A program made the translations under genes and the position numbers. Of a stretch of 64,000 nt of DNA, positions 50,333 to 58,771 are shown one piece after another; position 1 is the first letter of the stretch; each line of letters begins with the position of its first letter. Where the stretch lies: positions 5,923,832-5,987,831 of the forward strand of contig NZ_LT629971.1 of NCBI RefSeq assembly GCF_900108565.1, read 5' to 3'. Below the pieces are notes generated by a model. That model did not search any database and was not told the DNA's origin. It saw only the letters and a list, made by a program, of their open reading frames with translations. Source of the stretch: Mycolicibacterium rutilum. Lineage in GTDB: Bacteria; Actinomycetota; Actinomycetes; Mycobacteriales; Mycobacteriaceae.

Positions 50333-50361
50333 TTCGTTTAACCGGATGTGAAGGAGCCCGT

Positions 50362-50637
50362 ATGAGCACGCCGACGATGGATGACGCCGCCAAGGTCCTC
50401 GCCGATCCGGAGGGCTACGCAGACGACGCACGACTGCACGCGGCGCTGACCCATCTTCGCGCGAACAACCCGGTGGCCTACGTCGACAATCCGCCCTACC
50501 GGCCGTTCTGGGCGATCACCAAGCACGCCGACATCATGGCCATCGAACGGGACAACAACCTGTGGCTGTCCGAACCGCGGCCGCTGCTCGCCGCCGCCGA
50601 GGTCGACGACGTCCTCAAGGCCCAGCTAGTGTCCTGA
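50362..50637 (+). pseudogene. Cytochrome P450, 5' fragment (interrupted by IS630-family element)
   Basis: N-terminal 89 codons of a bacterial class I P450 (MSTPTMDDAAKVLADPEGYA at the start, AYVDNPPYRPFWAITKHADI in the substrate-access region), then three codons of IS end ending in TGA. AAGGAG is well placed before the ATG at 50362. Joining codon CTA at 50628 to GAG at 51757 restores a continuous 416-residue P450 (KAQL then EAGIGLRTLIHMDDP), the usual family length. The host gene was therefore intact before insertion. Confidence 0.9.
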
Positions 50638-51756
50638 GTCATTAATTCCGGTCGAGTTGTTAGACTGGGTTATGCCGACTCCCCATGCCGCCGAGATCGT
50701 GTTGACCGATGCTGAGCGAGTAGAGTTGGAGGGTTGGGCGCGGCGACGCCGCAGCGCCGGGGACTTGGCGATGCGCTCACGAATTGTGTTGGCCGCAGCT
50801 GATGGCGGTTCCAATACCGAGCTATCGCAACGACTCGGACTTGCGATCACCACGGTGCGGCGGTGGCGTAACCGGTTTGCCGTCGATCGTCTCGACGGTC
50901 TGCTCGACGAACCGCGCCCGGGACGGCCACGAGTAGTTGGCGACGAGCGGATCAAGGACCTGATCACCACGACGCTGGAGACCACTCCACCTAATGCCAC
51001 CCACTGGTCGACGCGATCGATGGCCGAGCACCTGGGATTGAGTCAGTCGATGGTGTCGCGAGTGTGGCGGGCGTTCGGATTGACTCCGCACAAACAGGAT
51101 TCGTGGAAGTTGTCCAAGGATCCTCAGTTCGTGGACAAGGTGCGCGACGTGGTCGGACTCTACCTCGATCCTCCCGAACGAGCCGTCGTGCTGTGCGTCG
51201 ACGAGAAGACCCAGATCCAGGCCCTGAACCGGACTCAACCCGTGTTTCCCATGCTGCCGGGGACGCCGGCGCGGGCCAGCCACGACTACGTGCGCCACGG
51301 CACATCGACCCTGTACGCCGCTCTTGATCTGGCCACCGGCAAGGTCATCGGCTCACTACACGCGCGTCACCGCGCCCGCGAGTTCCTGGCATTCCTGAAG
51401 AAAATCGACGCCGAGGTACCTGACGATCTGGACTGCCATGTCGTACTCGACAACGTCTCAACGCACAAGACACCCGCGGTAAAGCGCTGGCTGACAAACC
51501 ATCCCAGATTCGTCTTGCACTTCACGCCCACCAGTTCATCTTGGCTGAACTTGGTCGAGCGCTGGTTCGCCGAGTTGACCACCAAGAAACTACGTCGCGG
51601 CACTCACACATCAGTGCGCCAGCTCAACACCGACATCCGCGCATGGATCGACACCTGGAACGACAACCCACGCCCCTACGTCTGGACCAAAACCGCCGAT
51701 CAAATCCTCACCAGCATCGGCAACTACTGCACCAGAATTAATGACTCAGGACACTA
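50627..51756 (+). mobile_element. IS630-family insertion sequence with TA target duplication
   Basis: Element of about 1126 bp (50629-51754) flanked by TA at 50627-50628 and 51755-51756, the target duplication expected of IS630/Tc1-type elements. Terminal inverted repeats: left GTGTCCTGAGTCATTAATTC, right GAATTAATGACTCAGGACAC, identical over 20 bases. One intact transposase gene. The perfect ends and undamaged gene suggest recent, still active transposition. Confidence 0.93.
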
Positions 51757-51757
51757 G
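50672..51757 (+). CDS. IS630-family DDE transposase
   Basis: 361 residues. N-terminal HTH region (about 45-75, LSQRLGLAITTVRRWRNRFA) and a second HTH (about 112-140). The catalytic DDE triad is D177 in LCVDEKTQIQ, D260 in VVLDNVSTHK and E296 in SSWLNLVERW. Starts considered: TTG 50657 or ATG 50672; ATG preferred. It reads to the last base of the right terminal repeat and its TAG stop is made from the TA target duplication plus the first flanking base. Codon use and base composition look less GC-biased than the flanking genes. Confidence 0.93.
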   Translation: MPTPHAAEIVLTDAERVELEGWARRRRSAGDLAMRSRIVLAAADGGSNTELSQRLGLAITTVRRWRNRFAVDRLDGLLDEPRPGRPRVVGDERIKDLITTTLETTPPNATHWSTRSMAEHLGLSQSMVSRVWRAFGLTPHKQDSWKLSKDPQFVDKVRDVVGLYLDPPERAVVLCVDEKTQIQALNRTQPVFPMLPGTPARASHDYVRHGTSTLYAALDLATGKVIGSLHARHRAREFLAFLKKIDAEVPDDLDCHVVLDNVSTHKTPAVKRWLTNHPRFVLHFTPTSSSWLNLVERWFAELTTKKLRRGTHTSVRQLNTDIRAWIDTWNDNPRPYVWTKTADQILTSIGNYCTRINDSGH

Positions 51758-52740
51758 AGGCGGGCATCGGGCTGCGCACCCTCATCCACATGGACGACCC
51801 GCACCACCGCAAGGTGCGCGCCATCGGCGCCGACTGGTTTCGCCCGAAGGCCATGCGCGACTTGAAGGTTCGCGTCGATGAGCTGGCGAAGCGCTATGTC
51901 GACCGGATGCGTGACGTGGGTCCCGAATGCGACTTCGTCACCGAGATCGCGGTGAACTTCCCGCTGTACGTGATCATGTCGCTGCTGGGCTTGCCGGAGG
52001 AGGACTTTCCGCGCATGCACATGCTCACCCAGGAGATGTTCGGCGGCAACGACGAGGAGTTCCAGCGCGGGAAGACGCCGGAGGACATGCTCGCGGTGCT
52101 GGCGGATTTCTTCAACTACTTCGCGACGCTCACCGCGTCACGGCGCGCGAATCCCACCGATGATCTCGCCTCGGCGATCGCCAACGGCCGCCTCGACGGA
52201 GAACCGTTGTCCGACATGGACACCGCCTCGTACTACGTCATCGTCGCCAGCGCCGGCCACGACACCACCAAGGACGCGATCTCCGGCGGGCTGCACGCGC
52301 TGATCGAGAATCCCGGCGAACTGGAGCGGTTGCGCACCAACATGGATCTGATGCCGCTGGCCGTCGAGGAGATGATCCGGTGGTCGACGCCGGTCAAGGA
52401 GTTCATGCGCACCGCCGCCGAGGACACCTCGGTGCGCGGGGTGCCGATCGCCAAGGGCGAGTCGGTGTACCTGGCTTACGTGTCCGGTAACCGCGACGAA
52501 GAGGTGTTCGACGACCCGTTCCGGTTCGACGTCGGCCGCGACCCCAACCGGCATGTGTCGTTCGGATACGGCGTGCACTTCTGCCTCGGCGCGGCGCTGG
52601 CGCGCATGGAGATGAACAGCTTCTTCACCGAACTGATCCCGCGGTTGGACTCCATCGAGCTGGCCGGCGCGCCGGAGCTGACCGCCACCACCTTCGTCGG
52701 CGGCCTCAAGCACCTGCCGGTTCGGTACTCGCTGAGGTGA
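51757..52740 (+). pseudogene. Cytochrome P450, 3' fragment
   Basis: Remaining 327 codons of the interrupted P450. The I-helix oxygen-binding motif ASAGHDTTKD, the ExxR-region EEMIRWSTPVKEFMRTA, and the haem-Cys loop FGYGVHFCLGAALAR are all intact. An ATG at 51790 could start a truncated protein lacking about 100 N-terminal residues, unlikely to fold. The coding sequence shows no other damage, so inactivation is recent. Its 3' end overlaps the convergent TetR gene by 35 bases. Confidence 0.9.
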
Positions 52741-53359
52741 TTTCGCTCGGCTTGCGCGCGTGCGTGGCCAGGAAGCCGTCGACGGCGGCTTCCGCGCACG
52801 CGCGGTAGTCGAAGTCGGCCACGGTCGAGAGCTTGCCGAGGATCAGTGGGCCGATGAGCAACGCGATGGTCTGGATGCGATCGGTCTCGTCGAGCTCCTC
52901 GGCCGCCTGCGGGCTGTCGAGGATCGCATCGAACGGCACCGAGTACAGCTGCACGATCCGGGACCGCAGCGTGCCGACGGCATCCGAATCCGCCTCCCGC
53001 ACATCGGGATAAGGGCCGACATCCGGTCCGGACGCCATCCAGGTCATCGCGGTGAGCATCGCGGGCACCTCGGCGATCGACTCCGCCCAGCCCTCGACCA
53101 CCGCGATCAGCCGGTCGCGCAGGCTGCCTTCGGCGGGCGGCATCGGCGCGGGGCTGAGCAGCCCCATGAACGCCGCGGCCATCAGGTCGTTGGCACTGGA
53201 GAAGTGGCGGTACAGCGTGGCCCGCGCGACGTTCGCGGTGCGGGTGACGGCGTCGATGGTCACCGCGTTCGGCCCGCCGGTCCGCAGCAGCGTCGTGGCC
53301 GCTTCGAGCAGGCGCGCCCGGGACCGGGCGGGCCGCGGATCGCTACTCGGGCCGCTCAT
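52706..53359 (-). CDS. TetR-family regulator
   Basis: 217 residues. The HTH is ARLLEAATTLLRTGGPNAVT and VTRTANVARATLYRHFSSAN (about 15-60); the C-terminal ligand domain ends in ACAEAAVDGFLATHARKP. It is divergent from an MFS exporter gene with two AGACT-N3-RGTCT sites between them, so its main target is probably the exporter and itself. Confidence 0.9.
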   Translation of the reverse strand: MSGPSSDPRPARSRARLLEAATTLLRTGGPNAVTIDAVTRTANVARATLYRHFSSANDLMAAAFMGLLSPAPMPPAEGSLRDRLIAVVEGWAESIAEVPAMLTAMTWMASGPDVGPYPDVREADSDAVGTLRSRIVQLYSVPFDAILDSPQAAEELDETDRIQTIALLIGPLILGKLSTVADFDYRACAEAAVDGFLATHARKPSEITSASTEPAGA

Positions 53360-53387
53360 CGTTTACCCCACCTCCACACCGGGAACA

Positions 53388-53400
53388 AGACTATCGGTCT
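53388..53400. promoter_or_regulatory. TetR-MFS operator copy 1
   Basis: AGACTATCGGTCT, preceded by ACA as in copy 2. 20 bases from copy 2. Confidence 0.7.
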
Positions 53401-53407
53401 CAGTACA

Positions 53408-53420
53408 AGACTGTTAGTCT
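53408..53420. promoter_or_regulatory. TetR-MFS operator copy 2
   Basis: AGACTGTTAGTCT, perfect 5-bp arms around GTT, in the same ACAAGACT context as copy 1. Confidence 0.75.
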
Positions 53421-53456
53421 CAAAAATCTCATCCGCCCGAAGGAGAACGACGGTTC

Positions 53457-55109
53457 ATGGTCAACACCCTCGAACGGTCTGATCAGGATATCGACGCCAA
53501 CCTGAGCACCCTGAGCAGATTCGGGCGTTTCTGGCTGCTGACGATCGCCAGCCTCGATGTGCTGCTGGTCATCGCATCGATGGTGGCGCTCAACGCCGCG
53601 ATGCCCGACCTCGCGATCGAGACCTCGGCCACCCAGACCCAACTGACCTGGATCGTCGACGGCTACACGCTGGTGCTGGCCTGCCTGCTGCTGCCCGCCG
53701 GCGCGCTCGGCGACCGGTATGGGCGCCGTGGCGCGCTGCTGCTCGGGCTGGCGATCTTCGGCCTGGCCTCGCTTGCGCCGGTGTTCTTCGACAGCCCGAC
53801 GCAGATCATCGTCGCGCGGGCGGTCGCCGGACTGGGGGCCGCATTCGTCATGCCCGCGACTCTCTCGCTGTTGACCGCCGCCTTCCCGAAGGACGAGCGC
53901 AACAAGGCCGTCGGCATCTGGGCCGGAGTCGCCAGTTCGGGGGCGATCGTCGGTTTCCTGGGTACCGGCGTCCTACTGCACTTCTTCTCGTGGCAGTCGA
54001 TCTTCTGGGCGTTCGCCGGTTCCAGCCTCGCGTTGCTGTTGTGCACGTTCACGATCCGGTCCTCCCGGGACGAGTCGGCCACCCCGCTGGACTGGGTCGG
54101 GGCGGTGACGATCGGCGGCGCGGTCGCCGTCTTCGTCTACGGCGTGATCGAAGCCCCGATCCGCGGGTGGAGCCATCCGATGGTCTGGGGCTGCATGGCC
54201 GCCGGCGTGCTGCTCGCCGGCGTGTTCACCGCGGTGGAACTGCGGCACCGCCATCCGATGCTGGACGTGCGATTGTTCGCCAAACCCGACTTCGCCACCG
54301 GATCGCTCGGCATCACCTTCCTGTTCTTCGCCAACTTCGGTTTCTTCTTCGTCGAGATGCAGTACCTGCAGCTGCTGCTCGGCTACAGCGCGCTGCAGAC
54401 CGCGTTCGCCTTGTCCCCGTTGGCACTTCCGATCATGGTGCTCGGCGCGACCATGCACCTGTACCTGCCGAAGGTCGGGCTGCGGGCCGCGGTGACCACC
54501 GGGTTGCTGTTTCTGGCCGCCGGGTTGTTCTGGATGAGCAGGCTCGGCGCCGACGCGGCGTACATCGATCTCGTCGGCCCGCTGTTGGCGGCGGCGGTCG
54601 GCATCGGGTTGTGCGTCGCGCCGACCACCTCGGCGATCATGAACGCGGTGCCGACGGAGAAGCAGGGCGTGGCCTCTGCGGTCAACGACACGACCCGCGA
54701 GGTCGGTGCCGCGGTCGGCATCGCGGTCGCCGGTTCGGTCCTTGCCGCGCAGTACAATTCGTCGCTCGGGCCGGCGCTGTCCACGGTTCCGGAGCAGGTG
54801 CGGGGCGCCGCGTCGGACTCCCTTGCCAATGCCCTGGCGGTGGCGCAGCAACTCGGAACCGCGGGCGCCGACCTGGCCGCCGCGGCCACCGCCGCGTTCG
54901 TCGACGCCATGAGCCTGTCCCTGACGGTGCTCGCCGTGGTCCTGGTGGTCGCCGCGGCGTTCGTCGCGGTCTGGGCGCCGGGCCGCGACGGCGAGCAGTT
55001 CGGCTTTGTGAAGCGGCGACGTGCGTCAGCCGATGAACTCGGCGGCGCGGTGCCCGAGCATGCAGATGCTGGCGTGCGGGCCGCGGCTGGTGATCGCCGG
55101 CAGAACTGA
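53457..55109 (+). CDS. MFS drug exporter, DHA2 (14-helix) family
   Basis: 550-residue proton-driven exporter. The first helix is LLTIASLDVLLVIASMVALN; motif A is GALGDRYGRRGALLLGL; motif C-like segments follow (GIWAGVASSGAIVGFLGTGV). About 14 helices are present, matching EmrB/QacA-type transporters. AAGGAG before the ATG at 53457. The C-terminal ~35 residues (VKRRRASADELGGAVPEHAD onward) extend 84 bases into the convergent mftG gene and look like read-through sequence rather than a conserved part. Confidence 0.9.
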   Translation: MVNTLERSDQDIDANLSTLSRFGRFWLLTIASLDVLLVIASMVALNAAMPDLAIETSATQTQLTWIVDGYTLVLACLLLPAGALGDRYGRRGALLLGLAIFGLASLAPVFFDSPTQIIVARAVAGLGAAFVMPATLSLLTAAFPKDERNKAVGIWAGVASSGAIVGFLGTGVLLHFFSWQSIFWAFAGSSLALLLCTFTIRSSRDESATPLDWVGAVTIGGAVAVFVYGVIEAPIRGWSHPMVWGCMAAGVLLAGVFTAVELRHRHPMLDVRLFAKPDFATGSLGITFLFFANFGFFFVEMQYLQLLLGYSALQTAFALSPLALPIMVLGATMHLYLPKVGLRAAVTTGLLFLAAGLFWMSRLGADAAYIDLVGPLLAAAVGIGLCVAPTTSAIMNAVPTEKQGVASAVNDTTREVGAAVGIAVAGSVLAAQYNSSLGPALSTVPEQVRGAASDSLANALAVAQQLGTAGADLAAAATAAFVDAMSLSLTVLAVVLVVAAAFVAVWAPGRDGEQFGFVKRRRASADELGGAVPEHADAGVRAAAGDRRQN

Positions 55110-56453
55110 CCCGTCGACCACCCACAACCGATCCACCCCATACACCCGGCACTGCGGGTCCACCACGGCGCGGTCATCGCCGTCGACACCCATTGGCGCC
55201 GTGCCCGCCAAGTGCTGTGAGGTGGACCAGGACACCGGGCCGAATCCGGTTGTCCTGCCGATCAGTTCGCGGACCATACCGACACCCGAGCGCAGCAGCG
55301 CCACGTCGCCGGGCGCGCTGTCGTACCGGTGCTCGATGACCGGCGGGGTGTTTGGGTCGGCGGTGCGCACCGTCAGCCGGCCGCGCGACGTCGGTTGCAT
55401 GACCGCCACCCCGATGTGGGGATGGTCGGCGGGGTCGTCGCGCCGGCCGCTGACCATGGCACCGAACCCGGCGGTGTACGGCCGGATCTCCAGGCCGTCG
55501 GCCGTGGTCAGGACGGCTTCCAGCGGCGGCACCCCGTGGGTCTCCGCCCAGTGCACCGGCAGCACCCACTCCGGGTGGTCCGAGGTCGCCGCACCCACCG
55601 GAAGGTCGGCCACCACCGGGATACCGGCGGCCTGCAGCGCGTCGGCCGGACCGATGCCGGACAGCATCAGCAGGTGTGCCGACCCGATCGCCCCGGAGCA
55701 CAGGATGATTCGGTCGCCGCGCAGGTCGGCGGGGCCGTCGGGTCCGACCGCCTGCACGCCGACGGCCCGACCGTCGGCGATCAAGATCCGCAGGACGCGG
55801 GTGTCGGCGAGCAGGGTGAGGTTCGGCCGGTTCATCGCCGGTTGCAGGTAGGCCCCGCCCGGGCCGACGCGCGTGCCCTGCTGGATGTTCAGCGGCACCG
55901 CCCCGATCCCGGAGCCCAGGGGTTGCTCGAGCGTCGACCCGTTCAGGTCGGGAATCCAGGGATGCCCGGCTGCGGTTGCTGCTTGAACGAAAGACGCTGT
56001 GCAGCCGTCGAATTCCGAAACCCTGCGGACTGCGATCGGGCCGTCGTCACCGTGCAGGGGGTTGGTGAAGTCGAGGTCGGTCTCGATCGCGCGGAAGTGG
56101 GGCAGCACGTCGCTGAACGACCAGCCCGGCAACCCCCAGCTGTCGAAGTCGGCGGGCAGACCGCGGCAGAAGTAGCCGCCGTTGACCGCCCCCGATCCCC
56201 CGACCACCGCGCCGCGCATGATCTGCGCCGCCCGCGGCGGGTCGACGGTGAGCGTGGTCGGGTACCGGTGCACGACCGAGCTGGCGTCGCCGATCGGCAG
56301 CCGCAGGCCGTTGCTGATCTGTGCGTGCACGCGCGGGTCGGACGGCGCCGGGCCGGCCTCGATCAAGGTGACTTGGCACGACGCATCGGCGGAGAGGCGT
56401 TCGGCGAGAACGGAACCAGCGCTGCCCGCGCCGACGATCAGAACGTCAGGCAC
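55026..56453 (-). CDS. mftG: Mycofactocin-associated GMC-type dehydrogenase MftG
   Basis: 475-residue FAD-dependent GMC oxidoreductase. The dinucleotide motif is VGAGSAGSVLAERL (about 7-20), then RGAVVGGSGAVNGGYFCRG (GMC signature 1), SGAIGSAHLLMLSGIGP (signature 2) and C-terminal HLAGTAPMG and SVLPAITSRGPHAS. In mycobacteria MftG links reduced mycofactocin to the respiratory chain during alcohol metabolism. Last gene of the mft operon, 15 bases after mftF. Confidence 0.93.
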   Translation of the reverse strand: MPDVLIVGAGSAGSVLAERLSADASCQVTLIEAGPAPSDPRVHAQISNGLRLPIGDASSVVHRYPTTLTVDPPRAAQIMRGAVVGGSGAVNGGYFCRGLPADFDSWGLPGWSFSDVLPHFRAIETDLDFTNPLHGDDGPIAVRRVSEFDGCTASFVQAATAAGHPWIPDLNGSTLEQPLGSGIGAVPLNIQQGTRVGPGGAYLQPAMNRPNLTLLADTRVLRILIADGRAVGVQAVGPDGPADLRGDRIILCSGAIGSAHLLMLSGIGPADALQAAGIPVVADLPVGAATSDHPEWVLPVHWAETHGVPPLEAVLTTADGLEIRPYTAGFGAMVSGRRDDPADHPHIGVAVMQPTSRGRLTVRTADPNTPPVIEHRYDSAPGDVALLRSGVGMVRELIGRTTGFGPVSWSTSQHLAGTAPMGVDGDDRAVVDPQCRVYGVDRLWVVDGSVLPAITSRGPHASICMLGHRAAEFIG

Positions 56454-56468
56454 GCGATCGGTGCCGCT

Positions 56469-57881
56469 TCACGTTCGGATCTGGGGCTTGAGCGCGCCGA
56501 GGTGGCGCTCGCGGACCACACCGGACCACAGGCCCACGCCGTAGGCCAGGTCGTCGAGCCGCTTGAGCAGCACGTAGGTCAGCAGCCCGACGGGTTTGGT
56601 GTCGTCCTCGGCCTTACCGTTGCGGGTCAGCCAGTCGACCACCCCGTCGACCACCGCGGCCACCAGCACCACCTGTCGGCAGCGCCGCGACACCAGCGCC
56701 GCGATCAGGGCCACCGGCCAGTAGTGCCGGCAGATCGCCGACGCCAACTGCATCGCCGCCGACCACAGACCGTGGGCGGCGACCACCGCGACGTCCTTGG
56801 GTTCGGTCTCCACACTCGACAGTGACTTGGCGATGCGCCGTCCGGTGAGCATGGCGACGACGACGGAGGCCAGGTAGCCGATCGACGATCCCATCGCCAG
56901 CAGCATCCACGCCACCAGCGTCCACCCCGAGATGACCAGCGGAGCGGTCTTGCCGGGGTGCCGCGAGGCCAGGGGCGCGGCGGAACTGCCGTAGAATGCC
57001 TTGCGCAAGAACCACTCTCGCATCTGGGTGCGGTGATCATGGGCCACCAGAGCGATCGGCTCGTACCGCAGCCGCGCCCCGGACTCGATCAGCCGCCAGC
57101 ACAGGTCGACATCCTCGCCGGAGCGCAGCGTCTCGTCGAACCCACCGACCTCCTTGAGTACCGACCGGCGACAGATGATCGCCGCACTCGGGACGTAGGA
57201 GACCGTGCCGTAGGGCACCACCGGGGCCTCGCGCAGGCCCAGGTCCAGCGAGGAGCGCACGGCCTCGTAGCGGCCGACCAGACTGTCCGGTTCGCGCAGC
57301 CCGACGATGCGGGGCGCCACCAGCGCGACGGCCGGGTCACAGAAGTGGCCGAGCAGCGCCTCGAGCCAACCGCGCCGCGGCACCACGTCGCTGTCGAGGA
57401 ACGCCACGTAGTCGGTGTTGCATGCGGCCATGCCGGTGTTGCGCGCGGCGGCCGGTCCCCTGCTGCGCGCGTGGCGCAGCACCTGCACGTCGCTGTGGAC
57501 ATCGGCCAGGTCGACCTGCTCGAGCGGTGTCTGCGAACCGTCGTCGACCACGACGACCCGCAGCCCACGGACCGCGGTGAGCAGGCGGCGAACTCCAGAA
57601 GCATTGTCCCGCACCGGGATCACGAGCGTGACATCGCGATGCGACGGGCCGCTGGCCGGCCGCGGGTGCGCGACGGTGGCGTCGAGCAGCGTGCGCGCCA
57701 GCTGAGCGCTGACCGCGTCGTGGACTTCGAGCCTGCCGCCGTTGAGCATGGTCTGCGCAGCGGGCGCGAGGCGCAGCAGCCGCGTCGGGGATCCGCCGAG
57801 CAGCGCTGACCCCTCCCCGAGCACCTTCACCCGGCGATCAACCTGAACGGCGAACCCGTCGGGGAGCCGTGGACCCGTCAT
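56469..57881 (-). CDS. mftF: Mycofactocin glycosyltransferase MftF
   Basis: 470-residue family 2 glycosyltransferase that adds beta-1,4-linked glucose units to premycofactocin. The GT-A core (about 85-300) has VTLVIPVRDN, VVVVDDGSQT, the metal site FLDSDVVPRRGW and SGEDVDLCWRLIE. A C-terminal membrane-associated region (about 320-420) follows. The ATG at 57881 overlaps the mftE stop (ATGA). Confidence 0.94.
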   Translation of the reverse strand: MTGPRLPDGFAVQVDRRVKVLGEGSALLGGSPTRLLRLAPAAQTMLNGGRLEVHDAVSAQLARTLLDATVAHPRPASGPSHRDVTLVIPVRDNASGVRRLLTAVRGLRVVVVDDGSQTPLEQVDLADVHSDVQVLRHARSRGPAAARNTGMAACNTDYVAFLDSDVVPRRGWLEALLGHFCDPAVALVAPRIVGLREPDSLVGRYEAVRSSLDLGLREAPVVPYGTVSYVPSAAIICRRSVLKEVGGFDETLRSGEDVDLCWRLIESGARLRYEPIALVAHDHRTQMREWFLRKAFYGSSAAPLASRHPGKTAPLVISGWTLVAWMLLAMGSSIGYLASVVVAMLTGRRIAKSLSSVETEPKDVAVVAAHGLWSAAMQLASAICRHYWPVALIAALVSRRCRQVVLVAAVVDGVVDWLTRNGKAEDDTKPVGLLTYVLLKRLDDLAYGVGLWSGVVRERHLGALKPQIRT

Positions 57882-58621
57882 GTCAACATCCCGTCGCGAT
57901 CGGGTACCCAACGCTCGATTCGCTGCAAACATGATTCGACCATGGCGTCGAAAATGCGGGCGCCCTCGTCGGCGGTGGCCGTCGTCGGATCGCCGAGCAC
58001 GCCGACGTCGCTCACGGCCGCGATGCCGCCACGACGCAATTCGGGCATCAGCTCGCGCAGCGGCGCGCAGTTTCCCGGCACGCGTTCGTCGACCGCGACG
58101 TCCCGCGGCGAAAGATGTAGCAATACAGACGTTTCGGTATGGCCGGCGTGCGCGTCGGCCCCGGCGACCGTGCACGGACACCACGCCACATCGCGCTCCT
58201 CGTACCGAAGCAAAGCCGTTGCGGCGGCCAAAGCCTCCACGTTCCCCCCGTGCCCGTTGACGAAGACCAGCCGCGACGCCCACCGCGACGCCGAGCGGCC
58301 AAACTCCACCAGCAACAACCGCAGCGCCGAGGTCCCCACCGAAACCGTGCCGTCGAAGGCCTCGTGCTCACCGCTGGCGCCGTAGCCGATCGACGGCGCG
58401 ATCCGCCAGATCGATCCATCTCCGCGGGCCAACCGGTCAGCAACCGCGCGCGCCACCGCGTCGGCGATCCTGGTGTCGGTGTCCAGCGGCAGATGCGGGC
58501 CGTGCTGTTCGGTGGATCCGACGGGCACCAGCAGTGCCGACGGTGTGCCTTTCAGCTGCTTCGACGTCGCATTCGCGAGCTCGCTGACGAAAGGCACCCG
58601 CCGATGGTAAGCCGAATTCAC
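57878..58621 (-). CDS. mftE: Mycofactocin precursor peptide peptidase MftE (creatininase family)
   Basis: 247-residue metallopeptidase releasing the C-terminal Val-Tyr-derived product from modified MftA. The creatininase metal site is PVGSTEQHGPHLPLDTDT, with further ligands in VFVNGHGGNVEAL and AGADAHAGHTETS. The GTG at 58621 is chosen because MNSAYHRRVP is the usual MftE N-terminus. It starts 150 bases after mftD, the only large gap in the operon. Confidence 0.94.
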   Translation of the reverse strand: MNSAYHRRVPFVSELANATSKQLKGTPSALLVPVGSTEQHGPHLPLDTDTRIADAVARAVADRLARGDGSIWRIAPSIGYGASGEHEAFDGTVSVGTSALRLLLVEFGRSASRWASRLVFVNGHGGNVEALAAATALLRYEERDVAWCPCTVAGADAHAGHTETSVLLHLSPRDVAVDERVPGNCAPLRELMPELRRGGIAAVSDVGVLGDPTTATADEGARIFDAMVESCLQRIERWVPDRDGMLT

Positions 58622-58771
58622 CTGGTATGCGCCAATTGTTCGTGCATGCGCAGCAATTGATTCGCCGGAATTTTCACGGGCGACATCGACACTGTCCCGT
58701 CAGTCCCCTGCGCCACGTCTGTACCAGGAGCTTTGCAAATTCGACGCGCGCGACGGCGCACCGGACTGCGG
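58622..58771. other. Gap between mftD and mftE
   Basis: 150 bases, locally AT-rich, without a gene. It contains CAATTG at 58633-58638 and 58654-58659 (each self-palindromic). It could hold a secondary promoter for mftEFG; I cannot identify one securely. Confidence 0.4.
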
